The notes: a model not told the origin generated them from the letters alone. A DNA stretch of 64,000 nt from Winogradskya consettensis (GCF_018332715.1 NZ_BOQP01000034.1:1-64000), one strand, 5' to 3'. Shown: positions 31,577 through 40,296, numbered from the stretch's first letter. Made by a program: numbers and translations.

Positions 31577-32410
31577 ATGACCGGGACCCTGATCACTGTC
31601 GCGCCCACCGGCGCGGAGAGCAGTAAGGCGGCCGTACCCGCGCTGCCGGTGACCCTGGACGAGCTCGTGGCCACCGCCAAGGAGTGCGAGGCGCTCGGCG
31701 CCGCGATCGTCCACGTCCATATCCGCGACGACGCGGCCGAGCCGACCCTCGACCAGGGCCGGCTGCGCGCGACCGTGGCCGCCTTGCGTGAGTCGACGGA
31801 TCTGATCGTGCAGCTGTCCTCGGGTGGGGCGGTGACCGACCCGGAGGCCGCCCGGCTGGCGGTGCTCGACGCCGGCCCCGAGATGGCCTCCTGCACGATG
31901 GGCACGGTCAACTTCGGGGACGGCGTGTTCCTGAACCGCTGGGAGTTCATCGTCGACCTGCACACCCGCATGCAGGAGCGCGGCATCGTCCCCGAGTACG
32001 AGATCTTCGACCTGGGCCAGCTCACGACGCTGCAGGTGCTGCTCGACCGGCACGGGCTGCCGGCGGGCGGGCACGTCCACGTCGACCTGGTGATGGGCGT
32101 TCCGGGCGGGATGCCGGGAACGGCCGACGCGCTGGTCGCCTGTCACCGCGTGATCCGGGACCTGCCCGCAGGCACCACGTTCTCCGCCACGGGCATCGGG
32201 CGCAGCAGCATCCCGGTGATGCTCGCCTCGGTCTCGGCCGGCGGTCACCTGCGGGTCGGTATGGAGGACACCCTGACGTACGCGAAAGGCCGTGCCGTGG
32301 AGTCGAACATGCAGCTCGTGGCCCGCGCCGTGGGGCTGGCCCAGCTGGCTCAGCGCCCGCCGCTGACCACGGCTGAGGCGCGCGACCTGCTGGGGGTTCC
32401 GGTCCGATGA
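31577..32410 (+). CDS. BKACE-family beta-keto acid cleavage enzyme (DUF849)
   Basis: 277 residues. TIM-barrel zinc enzyme with TVAPTGAESSK-like start, the metal-binding HVHIRDD (about residues 49-55), IVQLSSGGAV, ASCTMGTVNFGD, and HVDLVMGVPGGMPGT. BKACE proteins condense a beta-keto acid with acetyl-CoA to give acetoacetate and a CoA ester, as in lysine fermentation; the substrate here is not evident. Start ATG 31577. The stop overlaps the asparaginase ATG, suggesting a link to amino acid catabolism. Confidence 0.88.
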   Translation: MTGTLITVAPTGAESSKAAVPALPVTLDELVATAKECEALGAAIVHVHIRDDAAEPTLDQGRLRATVAALRESTDLIVQLSSGGAVTDPEAARLAVLDAGPEMASCTMGTVNFGDGVFLNRWEFIVDLHTRMQERGIVPEYEIFDLGQLTTLQVLLDRHGLPAGGHVHVDLVMGVPGGMPGTADALVACHRVIRDLPAGTTFSATGIGRSSIPVMLASVSAGGHLRVGMEDTLTYAKGRAVESNMQLVARAVGLAQLAQRPPLTTAEARDLLGVPVR

Positions 32411-33342
32411 TTCTCGCCGAGGTGGTGCGCTCGGGTTTCACCGAGTGTGTGCACGAGGGTGCCGTGGTGGTGCTGGACGCCGCCGGCGCGGTGGTGGCCG
32501 AGGCGGGCGACGTGACCGGGCCGATGTTCCCGCGTTCGTCCAACAAGCCGTTGCAGACGGTCGGGATGTTGCGCAGCGGTCTGCGTACGGCGGATCCGGC
32601 CGATCTTGCCCTGATCAGCGGCAGTCATTACGGCGAGCCGTTCCATGTGGCGCGGGCCCGCCGGATCCTGGAGACGGCCGGGCTGACCGAGGACGCCCTG
32701 CGCTGTCCCGAGGCGCTGCCGTCGCTGGAGAGCGAGCGCGACCTGGTCCTGCGTGAGGGCGGTGGGCCGTCGCGGATCCGGATGAACTGTTCCGGCAAGC
32801 ACGCCGGGATGCTCGCGACCTGCGTCGAGAACGACTGGCCGCTCGACGATTACCGGGATGCCAAACACCCGTTGCAGGCTGCCATCGCCGCGGCGGTGAC
32901 CGAGCTGGTAGGCGAGCCGATCGCCGCGACGGGGATCGACGGCTGTGGCGCGCCGGTCTTCGCGTTCTCGCTGACCGCGCTGGCCCGGGGGTTCCAGCGG
33001 CTGGTCGCGGCGCCGCCCACATCGTTCGAGCGGCTGGTCGCGGACACGATGCGGGCCGACCCGGAGCTGGTCGCGGGCACCGGTGCCGAGGACACGCTGC
33101 TGATGAGCGGGGTGCCGGGGCTGCTGGCGAAGGGCGGCGCGGAGGGCGTACAGGTGGTGGCGATCCCTGAGGTCGGTGCGGTCGCTCTCAAGATCTCCGA
33201 TGGTGCCATGCGGGCGCGGATGCCGGTGCTGGTCTCGGGTCTGCGCAGGCTCGGCGTGGACGAGCCGGTCCTGACGCGGCTGGCCGCCGTGCCGGTGCTG
33301 GGCGGCGGCAACGAGGTGGGCGAGGTCCGCGCGACCTGGTGA
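32407..33342 (+). CDS. asparaginase (asparaginase II family)
   Basis: 311 residues. Matches the thermolabile asparaginase/asparaginase_II family: VRSGFTECVHEGAVVV near the start, FPRSSNKPLQTVGML, SGSHYGEPFHV, MNCSGKHAGMLATC, and GIDGCGAPVFAF. The Ser and Cys pair of the SGKHAGM and DGCGAP motifs is as in the Rhizobium ReAV type. It converts asparagine to aspartate plus ammonia in the cytoplasm. Coupled to the BKACE gene by an ATGA overlap. Confidence 0.9.
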   Translation: MILAEVVRSGFTECVHEGAVVVLDAAGAVVAEAGDVTGPMFPRSSNKPLQTVGMLRSGLRTADPADLALISGSHYGEPFHVARARRILETAGLTEDALRCPEALPSLESERDLVLREGGGPSRIRMNCSGKHAGMLATCVENDWPLDDYRDAKHPLQAAIAAAVTELVGEPIAATGIDGCGAPVFAFSLTALARGFQRLVAAPPTSFERLVADTMRADPELVAGTGAEDTLLMSGVPGLLAKGGAEGVQVVAIPEVGAVALKISDGAMRARMPVLVSGLRRLGVDEPVLTRLAAVPVLGGGNEVGEVRATW

Positions 33343-33352
33343 CATGCTTCAC

Positions 33353-33389
33353 GCTAACTCTTGCTAGCGTTTTGCTTGCAAGAGTTAGC
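33353..33389. promoter_or_regulatory. perfect 12-bp inverted repeat, candidate operator
   Basis: GCTAACTCTTGC (33353-33364) and GCAAGAGTTAGC (33378-33389) are exact inverse complements, 13 bp apart. The right arm covers the -35 (TTGCAA, 33376-33381) of the downstream XRE gene, so it is likely an autoregulatory site for that regulator. It could also bind a second regulator. Confidence 0.68.
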
Positions 33390-33404
33390 ACCCCGCGCTA
33401 CCTT
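33376..33404 (+). promoter_or_regulatory. promoter of the XRE-HbhA operon
   Basis: TTGCAA (33376-33381), 17 bp, TACCTT (33399-33404), then 6 nt to ATG 33411, giving a leaderless transcript. Confidence 0.6.
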
Positions 33405-33410
33405 CGATTC

Positions 33411-33911
33411 ATGGCCACCGGTAAGGATCTGCCCCAGGACGTCGGGACGTTCATCCGCGACCTGCGGCAGACCGCGAAGATCTCGCTGCGGCAGCTGGCC
33501 GACCGGGCCGGGGTGAGCAACCCCTACCTCAGCCAGATCGAGCGGGGGCTGCGCAAGCCCAGCGCCGAGGTGCTGCAACAGCTGGCCAGCGCATTGCGGG
33601 TGTCGACTCCCGCGATGTACCTGCGCGCCGGCCTTCTCGACGGGGAAGGTCAGCAGGGGGTGATCGCGGCGATCGCGGTCGACCCCGATCTGACGATCGC
33701 CCAGAAGCAGTCGCTGACCCAGATCTACGAGACGTTCCGCAACGAGAATGCCCGCCAGGCCGCCGACGACGCTGCCGCGGCCGCTGATGCCGGCGCCACG
33801 GTGCCCGATCCCGCCACCGGCGAGGTCGAGGTCCCGGATGAGGACGCGGCCATCAAGGCGGAGCTCCTGAAAACGCAGACCACCAGCACTCAGCCCGAGG
33901 AGAAACCGTGA
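33411..33911 (+). CDS. XRE-family regulator upstream of hbhA (Rv0474-like)
   Basis: 166 residues. N-terminal HTH (FIRDLRQTAKISLRQLADRA, then GVSNPYLSQIERGLRKPSAE) and LRVSTPAMYLRAGLL, followed by an Ala/Asp-rich tail. The order XRE regulator, HbhA-like protein, DUF2516 equals Rv0474-Rv0475-Rv0476 of Mycobacterium tuberculosis. It probably represses its own operon at the adjacent palindrome. The stop overlaps the next GTG (GTGA). Confidence 0.88.
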   Translation: MATGKDLPQDVGTFIRDLRQTAKISLRQLADRAGVSNPYLSQIERGLRKPSAEVLQQLASALRVSTPAMYLRAGLLDGEGQQGVIAAIAVDPDLTIAQKQSLTQIYETFRNENARQAADDAAAAADAGATVPDPATGEVEVPDEDAAIKAELLKTQTTSTQPEEKP

Positions 33912-34369
33912 CCGAGCAGACCAAGACCCGTTTCCCTGCCCCGCTCTACGCCGCCGCCGGTGCCGGTGACCTCGCCTGGCAGGAGCTTCGCAAGCTCCCC
34001 GCCGTGGTGAGCGAGCTCAGTGACCGCGCTGCCGCGTCGCTGAAGACCGCGAACGACACCGCCACCACCACCGCCGGATCGCTGCGGGAGAAGGCCGGCA
34101 CGACCGACTTCGACAGGCTGCGCAGCACGGCCACCACGTCCGCCCTCACCTTCGCCCAGGTGGCGCAGGAGCGTGCGGTCTCCGTCTACACCACGCTGGT
34201 CGCCCGGGGCGAGCGCGTCGTCGGCACCGGCGTCGTCGACGCCGCCGACGTGGTCAACGCCGACATGCTCGCCACCGAGGAGCCGGCCGCCGCCATCGAG
34301 CCCGCCACCACCCCGACCCCGGCGACGGTGAAGCCCCGCAAGCGCGTCACCAAGCCGGCCGCTGAGTAA
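33908..34369 (+). CDS. HbhA-like heparin-binding haemagglutinin homologue
   Basis: 153 residues from GTG 33908. An all-helical, Ala-rich body (LYAAAGAGDLAWQELRKLP, LREKAGTTDFDRL, FAQVAQERAVSVYTTLVARG) predicted to form a coiled coil, and a short Pro/Lys-rich tail (PATVKPRKRVTKPAAE), the place where mycobacterial HbhA binds heparin. In a non-pathogen the role is probably in the cell envelope or lipid bodies. It has no signal peptide. It is coupled to the XRE gene. Confidence 0.78.
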   Translation: MTEQTKTRFPAPLYAAAGAGDLAWQELRKLPAVVSELSDRAAASLKTANDTATTTAGSLREKAGTTDFDRLRSTATTSALTFAQVAQERAVSVYTTLVARGERVVGTGVVDAADVVNADMLATEEPAAAIEPATTPTPATVKPRKRVTKPAAE

Positions 34370-34390
34370 TCGGCGACACGACCTTGATCA

Positions 34391-34418
34391 GCGGGCCCCC
34401 GTGAAAGCGGGGGCCCGC
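34391..34418 (+). terminator. hairpin after the hbhA-like gene
   Basis: A perfect 11-bp stem GCGGGCCCCCG / CGGGGGCCCGC with the loop TGAAAG, 21 bp after the stop. No U-tract. It is followed at once by the DUF2516 promoter, which supports a transcript boundary here. Confidence 0.68.
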
Positions 34419-34422
34419 GGCA

Positions 34423-34428
34423 TAGAAT
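34423..34428 (+). promoter_or_regulatory. -10 element of the DUF2516 gene (leaderless start)
   Basis: TAGAAT, 7 nt, then ATG 34436. Lies directly after the terminator hairpin. Confidence 0.6.
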
Positions 34429-34435
34429 CGTCGAC

Positions 34436-34747
34436 ATGATTTCCAGCGCGCCGCTGTTCTATGGCCATGTCAAGTTCTACATCGACGTGCTCGTTGTCAT
34501 CGGATCGATGGTCGTGCAGGCCGTCGCCTTCATCCACTGCGTCACACAGCGCGGCGACGGGTTCCAGGCCATCGGCACCCTGCCCAAGGGTGCCTGGCTC
34601 GCGATCCTCGCGGTCTGCATGGTGCTCACCCTGCTCGGCGGGGCCACCGGCATCTTCGGGCTGATCGGCATCGCCGCTGCCCTGATCTACCTGCTCGACG
34701 TCCGTCCCGGCCTGCGTGACCTGTCGGACGGCAAGGGCTTCTGGTGA
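34436..34747 (+). CDS. DUF2516 small membrane protein (Rv0476-like)
   Basis: 103 residues with three hydrophobic helices: FYIDVLVVIGSMVVQAVAFI, WLAILAVCMVLTLLG, and GIFGLIGIAAALIYLLDV. It ends in a basic-polar tail LRDLSDGKGFW. The family is actinobacterial and uncharacterised, and it keeps its place after hbhA. The stop overlaps the GTG of the hydrolase gene. Confidence 0.88.
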   Translation: MISSAPLFYGHVKFYIDVLVVIGSMVVQAVAFIHCVTQRGDGFQAIGTLPKGAWLAILAVCMVLTLLGGATGIFGLIGIAAALIYLLDVRPGLRDLSDGKGFW

Positions 34748-35631
34748 GGTTCCGCCGCCCGGCACCCCCGGACGGTGGCCCACGGGCGCACGGCCCGGGA
34801 CCCTCCGCGCCGCGGACCGGCCGGCCGACACTCCCGGCACCGCCGACCCAGCTCATCGAGACTCCGCACGGCGCGAGCATCGAGCAGCTGGTCACCGGCA
34901 CGGGCGAGCCGGTCACGGTCTTCGCCCACGGGCTCGCCGGCGACATCTCGGGCACCCGTCCGCTCGGCAGCGCCGTCCTCGGCCGCCGGGTCTTCTTCCA
35001 TTTCCGGGGCCACGGCCGCTCCGCGGCGCCGCCCGGGCCGTGGAGCTTCGGTGACCTCGCGGCCGACCTGCGCGCGGTCGCCGACAACGCCGGGGCGACC
35101 CGGGCCGTCGGGGTCAGCATGGGTGCGGGTGCGCTGTGCCGGTTGCTCGCCGAGGATCCCGGGCGGTTCGAGCGGATCGTCTGCTACCTCCCGGCGCCGC
35201 TGGACGGCGTGCGCCCCAAGGCGGCCGAGGAGCGGTTGACGCGGTTGCTGGCCGCGGTCGAGTCCGGCGAGGCCGCGGCGGTGGCGTGGGCGGTCGAGGA
35301 GGAGCTGCCCAACGCTGTTCGCGACACCCCGACCGGGTGGAGCTACCTGCGTCACCGGGTCGAGCAACTGCTGCGGGACGGGCTCGCGCCCGAGCTGGAG
35401 ACGTTGTGGCGGGAGCCCGCTGTCGCGGATGTCGGGGCGCTCCGGGCGTACACAGGGAAGGCTCTGGTCATCGGTTGTCAGGGCGACGAGGTGCATCCCG
35501 TTCCCTGGGCGGAGCAGCTCGCCGAGCTCCTGCCCGACGCGCAGCTGCACGTGTACGACCGGCCGTCCGTGCTGTGGACGAACCGCCAGGAGTTGCGGGA
35601 CCGAATCTCCACGTTCCTGAACAAGCCGTAA
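34744..35631 (+). CDS. alpha/beta hydrolase
   Basis: 295 residues from GTG 34744; a Pro-rich leader of about 35 residues precedes the domain, so a later start is possible. Hydrolase fold: VTVFAHGLAGDISG (oxyanion-hole HG), VFFHFRGHGRSAAPP, the nucleophile elbow VGVSMGAGALCRLL (Ser about 124), a lid, and a C-terminal CQGDEVHPVPWAEQL with the expected acid; the catalytic His is not clear, DEVHPVPW being a candidate. Substrate unknown. Overlaps DUF2516 by 4 bp. Confidence 0.85.
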   Translation: MRFRRPAPPDGGPRAHGPGPSAPRTGRPTLPAPPTQLIETPHGASIEQLVTGTGEPVTVFAHGLAGDISGTRPLGSAVLGRRVFFHFRGHGRSAAPPGPWSFGDLAADLRAVADNAGATRAVGVSMGAGALCRLLAEDPGRFERIVCYLPAPLDGVRPKAAEERLTRLLAAVESGEAAAVAWAVEEELPNAVRDTPTGWSYLRHRVEQLLRDGLAPELETLWREPAVADVGALRAYTGKALVIGCQGDEVHPVPWAEQLAELLPDAQLHVYDRPSVLWTNRQELRDRISTFLNKP

Positions 35632-35661
35632 CTTTTCGCGGGTTCGAGCGGTGTTAATGGC

Positions 35662-36099
35662 GTGCGGCTCACCCCGAAATCAGTCTTCCTCGGCATCGTG
35701 CTGCTCGGGTTCCCGTTCGCGGTTGTGCTCGGCTGGTCCCTGGGTCACCAGGAGGCCCCGCCGGCGATCGTGAGCGCGGAACCGGGCGGAGCGGGTGGCA
35801 TCGGCGCGGCCCCGGTCCGGGTCGACCACCCCACGGCCGAGGCCACCACCTCACCTCGATCGGAGTCCGGACCGGTCTCCGTGATCGAACCCGTAGCGAC
35901 CAGCGTCGCCCCCAGCGCGCCGCCGTCGTCCCCCGCGCCGGCCACCTCCGAGACCACGTCACCGGCACCGACGCTGACCGAACCGCCGGTGCCGACCCCG
36001 ACCTCGGCGACCCCGAGCGAGCCGAGCGCGTCGCCCTCGCCGTCGGAAACTTCGGAACCTGCCCCCTCCTGGCTGGGCGGACTGTTCCTGAGGCGCTAG
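35662..36099 (+). CDS. Pro/Ser/Thr-rich single-pass membrane protein
   Basis: 145 residues from GTG 35662. One N-terminal helix (SVFLGIVLLGFPFAVVLGWSL) acts as signal anchor. The rest is a disordered outer linker of Ala, Pro, Ser, Thr and Glu (PSAPPSSPAPATSETTSPAP) ending APSWLGGLFLRR. There is no folded domain to recognise. Monocistronic between the hydrolase and the EI24 gene, 11 bp before the latter. Function unknown. Confidence 0.68.
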   Translation: MRLTPKSVFLGIVLLGFPFAVVLGWSLGHQEAPPAIVSAEPGGAGGIGAAPVRVDHPTAEATTSPRSESGPVSVIEPVATSVAPSAPPSSPAPATSETTSPAPTLTEPPVPTPTSATPSEPSASPSPSETSEPAPSWLGGLFLRR

Positions 36100-36110
36100 T
36101 CTCACGGGCC

Positions 36111-36926
36111 GTGACCGACTCTCCGCTCCGAGCCGCGGCCCAGCAGACCGGCGGCGCCGCCCGTGACTTCTTCACCGGGGCGGGCCTGCTCGGCCGTGGC
36201 CTCGGTCTGGTTATCGCCTCCCCGCGCCTGCTCGGCCTGGGCCTGCTGCCCGCGCTGCTCGCCGGGGTCCTCTACACCGGTGCCCTGTTCGCGCTGATCG
36301 CGTTTGTCGGCGACCTGGCCGCGGCGGTGACCTGGTTCGCCGACGGCTGGTCCACGGTGTGGCGGGACCTGATCCGGGTGATCGCCGGCGCCGCGCTGAT
36401 CGGCCTGTCCGGGCTGCTCGGCGTCCTGACCTTCACCGCGGTGACGCTGCTCATCGGCGACCCCTTCTACGAGAAGATCTCCGGCCTGGTGGAGCGTCGC
36501 TACGGAGGCGTTCCCGACGAGGTCGAGGTGCGGCTGCTGCATTCGCTGCGCCGGAGCCTGACGGACTCGCTGCGGCTGATCGGCCTGTCGATCGCGGTCG
36601 GCATCCCGCTGTTCCTCGGCGGGTTCATCCCGGTGGTGGGTCAGACGGTGATTCCGGTGATCGGCGCTGCGGTCGGTGGCTGGCTGCTCGCCCTGGAGCT
36701 GACCGGGGTCCCCTTCGAACGCCGCGGCAAGCGCCTCAAGCATCGCCGCGAGGAGCTGCGCAAACGGCGGCCACTCGCGCTGGGCTTCGGCGTCGCGGTC
36801 TTCCTGTGCTTCCTGATCCCGCTCGGCGCGGTGCTGCTCATGCCCGCCGCCGTCGCCGGCTCCACCCTGCTCTCCCGCAAGGTGTTCGGCCTGCCTACCT
36901 CCATCGAGCGGGTGGCGTCGATCTAG
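36111..36926 (+). CDS. EI24 domain (CysZ-like) membrane protein
   Basis: 271 residues from GTG 36111. EI24/CysZ pattern: GAGLLGRGLGLVIASPRLLG, LLPALLAGVLYTGALFALI, GDPFYEKISGLVERR, GFIPVVGQTVIPVIGAAVGG, and ALELTGVPFERRGKRLKHRR. Four to six membrane helices. E. coli CysZ imports sulfate, but actinobacterial EI24 proteins are not tested. A TAGTCT lies 8 nt before the GTG, so a short or leaderless mRNA is possible. It is convergent with the LacI gene, overlapping by 4 bp. Confidence 0.85.
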   Translation: MTDSPLRAAAQQTGGAARDFFTGAGLLGRGLGLVIASPRLLGLGLLPALLAGVLYTGALFALIAFVGDLAAAVTWFADGWSTVWRDLIRVIAGAALIGLSGLLGVLTFTAVTLLIGDPFYEKISGLVERRYGGVPDEVEVRLLHSLRRSLTDSLRLIGLSIAVGIPLFLGGFIPVVGQTVIPVIGAAVGGWLLALELTGVPFERRGKRLKHRREELRKRRPLALGFGVAVFLCFLIPLGAVLLMPAAVAGSTLLSRKVFGLPTSIERVASI

Positions 36927-37939
36927 GCGGAGGCGCGGACGACCAGCTCGGTGGGGAGGACCACTGCGGCGGGTACGTCGAGCCGGTCGTCGATCACGCC
37001 GAGCATCTGCCGTGCCATGGTGCGTCCCATGTCGACGATCGGCTGCCGGACGGTGGTCAGCGGCGGGTCGCTGAGCCTGCTGATCTCGACATCGTCGAAG
37101 CCGATGACCGCGACGTCCTGCGGGATCCGGCGACCCGCCTCCCGCAGGGCCTGCAGCGCGCCGTGGGCCATCATGTCGGAGGCCACGAAGACCGCGTCCA
37201 GCCCGGGGTCGCCGTCGAGCAGGACCCGCATCGCGCGGATGCCCGACTCGCGGGTGAAGTCGCCGATCGCGACCTGCTCGCTCAGGCCGGCCTCGGCGAG
37301 CGCGATGCGGTATCCGGCGAGCCGGTCGATGCCCGCGACCATGTCCTGGGGCCCGGCGATCGTCGCGATCCGGCGGCGGCCGGTGGCCAGCAGGTGACGC
37401 ACTGCCGCGGCGACCCCGCCCAGATGGTCGACGTCCACGTAGGGCACCGGCAGCTCGGTGGGGGTCATCGGGCGCCCGCTGCACACCACCGGGATGCCGA
37501 GCCGGGCCAACGTGCCGGGCAGCGGGTCGGCGCCGTGCATCGAGGCGAACATGACGCCGTCGACGTGGCCGGCCATGGCGTACCGCTCGACCCGGTCGTG
37601 GCTCGCGGCCGAACCGGCCATCATCAGGACGAGCTGCTTGTCGGCCGCCTCGAGCTCCGTGCTCACCCCGCGGATCACCGCGGGGAAGAACAGATCGTCG
37701 GAGAAGACCCGGTTGGCCGTCTCGGGCAGAATCAGCGCGATCGACTCCGTGCGCTGGGTGACCAGGCTGCGCGCGGCCTGGTTGGGCACGTAGCCCAACT
37801 CCTCCACCGCCTGCTTGACCGCGTCGCGGATGGCCACCGCGACCGTGGTCGAACCGTTGACGACGCGGGAGACGGTCGCACGCGACACCCCGGCCCTGCG
37901 GGCCACCGCTTCGAGCGTCGGCCGCTCCCGCGTCACCAT
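36923..37939 (-). CDS. LacI-family transcriptional regulator
   Basis: 338 residues from ATG 37939 (SD GGAGTGAG). N-terminal HTH TLEAVARRAGVSRATVSRVV with hinge LGYVPNQAARSLVTQ, and the periplasmic-binding-like effector domain ending IGFDDVEISRLSDPPLTTVRQ (in part). It lies 4 bp after the GH1 beta-glucosidase gene on the same strand and very likely regulates it in response to a beta-glucoside such as cellobiose. Confidence 0.94.
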   Translation of the reverse strand: MVTRERPTLEAVARRAGVSRATVSRVVNGSTTVAVAIRDAVKQAVEELGYVPNQAARSLVTQRTESIALILPETANRVFSDDLFFPAVIRGVSTELEAADKQLVLMMAGSAASHDRVERYAMAGHVDGVMFASMHGADPLPGTLARLGIPVVCSGRPMTPTELPVPYVDVDHLGGVAAAVRHLLATGRRRIATIAGPQDMVAGIDRLAGYRIALAEAGLSEQVAIGDFTRESGIRAMRVLLDGDPGLDAVFVASDMMAHGALQALREAGRRIPQDVAVIGFDDVEISRLSDPPLTTVRQPIVDMGRTMARQMLGVIDDRLDVPAAVVLPTELVVRASA

Positions 37940-37943
37940 CAAC

Positions 37944-39350
37944 TCACTCCAGACCGTTCCGTCGGATGACCGCGCTGTACCACTTGGCGCTCTGCTTGGG
38001 GAGCCGCTCCTGGGTCGCGTAGTCGACGTGCACGAGACCGAAGCGCTTGTTGTAGCCCTCGGCCCATTCGAAGTTGTCCATCAACGACCACGCGAAGTAT
38101 CCCCGAAGGTCCACCCCGTGGGAAAGGGAGTCGAGACAGGCGCGCAGGTGCCCGTCGAAGTAGTCGATCCGGTCGGTGTCGTGCACCTCACCGGTCTCCG
38201 CGGACGGCCCGTCGCCGTACGACGCGCCGTTCTCCGTGATCATCATCGGCACGCCGTAGTCGTCGTGGATCCGGTTCAGCAGCCGGGTCAACGCGGCCGG
38301 CTCGATCTGCCAGCCGATGTCCGTGATCGGGCCGACCGGCTTGCGGAACGCGATGCCCTCGCTGCCCGGGGTGTCCAGGGCAGCCGGTGTGCCAGGCTTG
38401 GCCGATACGTACGTCGGCGTGTAGTAGTTCACGCCGAGCACGTCGATCGGGGCGTTGATGATCGCCTCGTCGCCGTCGTGGATGTAGTCGAGGTCGCCGA
38501 AGCGCGCCATGATCTCGCGGACGTCGGCGGGATACTCGCCCTTGAACAGCGGCTCGAGGAAGATCCGGTTGCCGACGCCGTCGACGATGCGGGCCGCGTC
38601 GACGTCGCCGGGGTTGGCCGGGTCGAGCGGCGCGACAGCCGTCGGGTTCAGGGTGATGCTGACCGTCCGGGCGCCGGCGTCGCGCAGTGCCCGCGCGGCG
38701 AGCCCGTGCCCGAGCAGCAGGTGGTGCACGGCCTTGAAGGTCGAGCCCGGGTCCTGGATGCCGGGGGCGTGCACGCCGTTGCCGTACCCCAGGTAGGCCG
38801 AGCACCACGGCTCGTTCAGCGTGGTCCAGGTGTTGATCCGGTCGCCGAGGCGGGCGTGGACGATCTGGGCGTACTCGGCGAAGGCCTCTGCGGTCTCGCG
38901 GTTGGTCCAGCCGCCGCGGTCCTGCAGCGTCTGCGGCAGGTCCCAGTGGTAGAGGGTGACGACCGGGTCGATGCCCTGGCCGATCAGCTCGTCGGTGAGG
39001 CGGTCGTAGAAGTCCAGACCGCGGGTGTTGACCGGGCCCGTGCCGTCGGGCTGGATGCGCGGCCAGGCGACCGAGAACCGGTAGGCGGCGAGCCCGAGGT
39101 CCTTCATCAGCGCCACGTCGTCGACGTAGCGGTGGTAGTGGTCGCACGCCACATCACCGGTGTGGCCGCGATGGACCCGCCCGGGTGTGCGGCTGAACGT
39201 GTCCCAGATGGACGGGCCGCGGCCGTCCTCGTTGACCGCGCCCTCGATCTGGTAGGACGCGGTAGCCGCACCCCAGACGAAGCCCTCCGGGAACCGGAGC
39301 CCCGCTGTCCGTGGCTCGCCGCTGGATTCCACCTCGACGGTTGCCGTCAT
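37944..39350 (-). CDS. GH1 beta-glucosidase
   Basis: 468 residues. Complete GH1: FPEGFVWGAATASYQIEGAV at the start, acid/base TLNEPWCSAYLGYG (Glu about 177) and nucleophile ITENGASYGD (Glu about 372), with the C-terminal GYFAWSLMDNFEWAEGYNKR-type ending. No signal peptide, so it acts inside on imported disaccharides. First gene of a two-gene unit with lacI. ATG 39350 has GGGAG upstream. Confidence 0.95.
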   Translation of the reverse strand: MTATVEVESSGEPRTAGLRFPEGFVWGAATASYQIEGAVNEDGRGPSIWDTFSRTPGRVHRGHTGDVACDHYHRYVDDVALMKDLGLAAYRFSVAWPRIQPDGTGPVNTRGLDFYDRLTDELIGQGIDPVVTLYHWDLPQTLQDRGGWTNRETAEAFAEYAQIVHARLGDRINTWTTLNEPWCSAYLGYGNGVHAPGIQDPGSTFKAVHHLLLGHGLAARALRDAGARTVSITLNPTAVAPLDPANPGDVDAARIVDGVGNRIFLEPLFKGEYPADVREIMARFGDLDYIHDGDEAIINAPIDVLGVNYYTPTYVSAKPGTPAALDTPGSEGIAFRKPVGPITDIGWQIEPAALTRLLNRIHDDYGVPMMITENGASYGDGPSAETGEVHDTDRIDYFDGHLRACLDSLSHGVDLRGYFAWSLMDNFEWAEGYNKRFGLVHVDYATQERLPKQSAKWYSAVIRRNGLE

Positions 39351-39484
39351 GCGTCACCGCTCCCTGCGTGAAGGCCGCCGCTGCCGGTCGGCTGCGACCG
39401 GCCCCGGGGGCGCCGAACTTAACCGGTCCAGCGTACGGCCAAACACCTTCCCGGGAACCCTCCGGAAGTTGCGGAACCGACTGT

Positions 39485-40243
39485 TCAGCCTGCTCGCAGC
39501 GCGGAAATCAGCCGCGGATCGCCAACAATGTGAAGAATGTCTGGTTCGACGCGGCCCATCAAAGCGAGCAATAGGTCGCTCGCCGTGCCCGTGGCCTCGG
39601 CGCGCGGGTGATGATCGTCGGAGTCGAGGATCGTGCCCGTGTCGAGCAGCGAAATACCCGCGCCCCGCAGTCGCACGAACCACTCGTAGCTCGCGTCGGT
39701 CGCCACCAGGTGCACCACGCCGTGCAGATCGATCGGACCCTTGCGGCGCCCGGCCGGCAGCCAGGTGTCGAGCACCTCGTTGACACCGTCGGCGGCGAGT
39801 TTGGTCTCGATCGCGGTCGCTCGCCCGGCGGCCGCCTCGGCGTCCCAGCGGTGCACCGAGACCTCGTGGGCGATCCGGCGCTGCCAGAACACCGCTTTCT
39901 TGGCCTGCGCCGGCCAGGACCAGGCGGGCAGATCGGGATCGAGCGCGTCCAGCGTCTCGACCGTGCCGGTCAGCTCGCGGCGCAGAGCGTCCAGCGCCTC
40001 CGGCCATGGCGCCCGCGGGGGCTTGTCGGGATCCTCGGGCCGGTCGGTGACGCCGCGTGGCGCCGTCTCCCGGACCTGCCGCAGCACCGTGGTCAGGTGC
40101 TCGACGAGGTCGGCCACCGTCCAACCCGGACATGCGGACACGGTGACCTCGGGGCCGGTCTCGGCGACGGCGTCCTGAAACGCCGGGCCATCGGCGCGCA
40201 GCGCCGCCAGCCAGAAGTCCTTCGTCGCGTTGAGCCTGTTCAT
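39485..40243 (-). CDS. maleylpyruvate isomerase N-terminal domain (MDMPI) protein
   Basis: 252 residues. DinB-like four-helix N-domain as in mycothiol-dependent maleylpyruvate isomerase: FWLAALRADGPAFQDAVAE, CPGWTVADLVEHLTTVLRQV, and RRIAHEVSVHRWDAEAAAG carrying the His residues of the metal site. The C-domain is SCP2-like (GVVHLVATDASYEWFVRL). Many actinobacteria have dozens of such paralogues, often of unknown use; mycothiol dependence is plausible as mshD is present. Confidence 0.85.
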   Translation of the reverse strand: MNRLNATKDFWLAALRADGPAFQDAVAETGPEVTVSACPGWTVADLVEHLTTVLRQVRETAPRGVTDRPEDPDKPPRAPWPEALDALRRELTGTVETLDALDPDLPAWSWPAQAKKAVFWQRRIAHEVSVHRWDAEAAAGRATAIETKLAADGVNEVLDTWLPAGRRKGPIDLHGVVHLVATDASYEWFVRLRGAGISLLDTGTILDSDDHHPRAEATGTASDLLLALMGRVEPDILHIVGDPRLISALRAG

Positions 40244-40283
40244 TCAGCTTCTCCCGCTGGAGGAGGACTACCTGTACGTCCCC

Positions 40284-40289
40284 TAGGGT
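40284..40289 (+). promoter_or_regulatory. -10 element of murB (leaderless start)
   Basis: TAGGGT, 7 nt, then GTG 40297. This spacing decides the start, since GTG 40288 lies inside the -10. Confidence 0.55.
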
Positions 40290-40296
40290 GGACGTC

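Noticed and set aside
39384..39401. Palindrome CCGGTCG-4-CGACCGG as the LacI operator for the GH1 gene
   Set aside because: It lacks the central CG-type LacI half-site pattern (e.g. GAGCGCTC) and GC-rich palindromes this short are frequent here.
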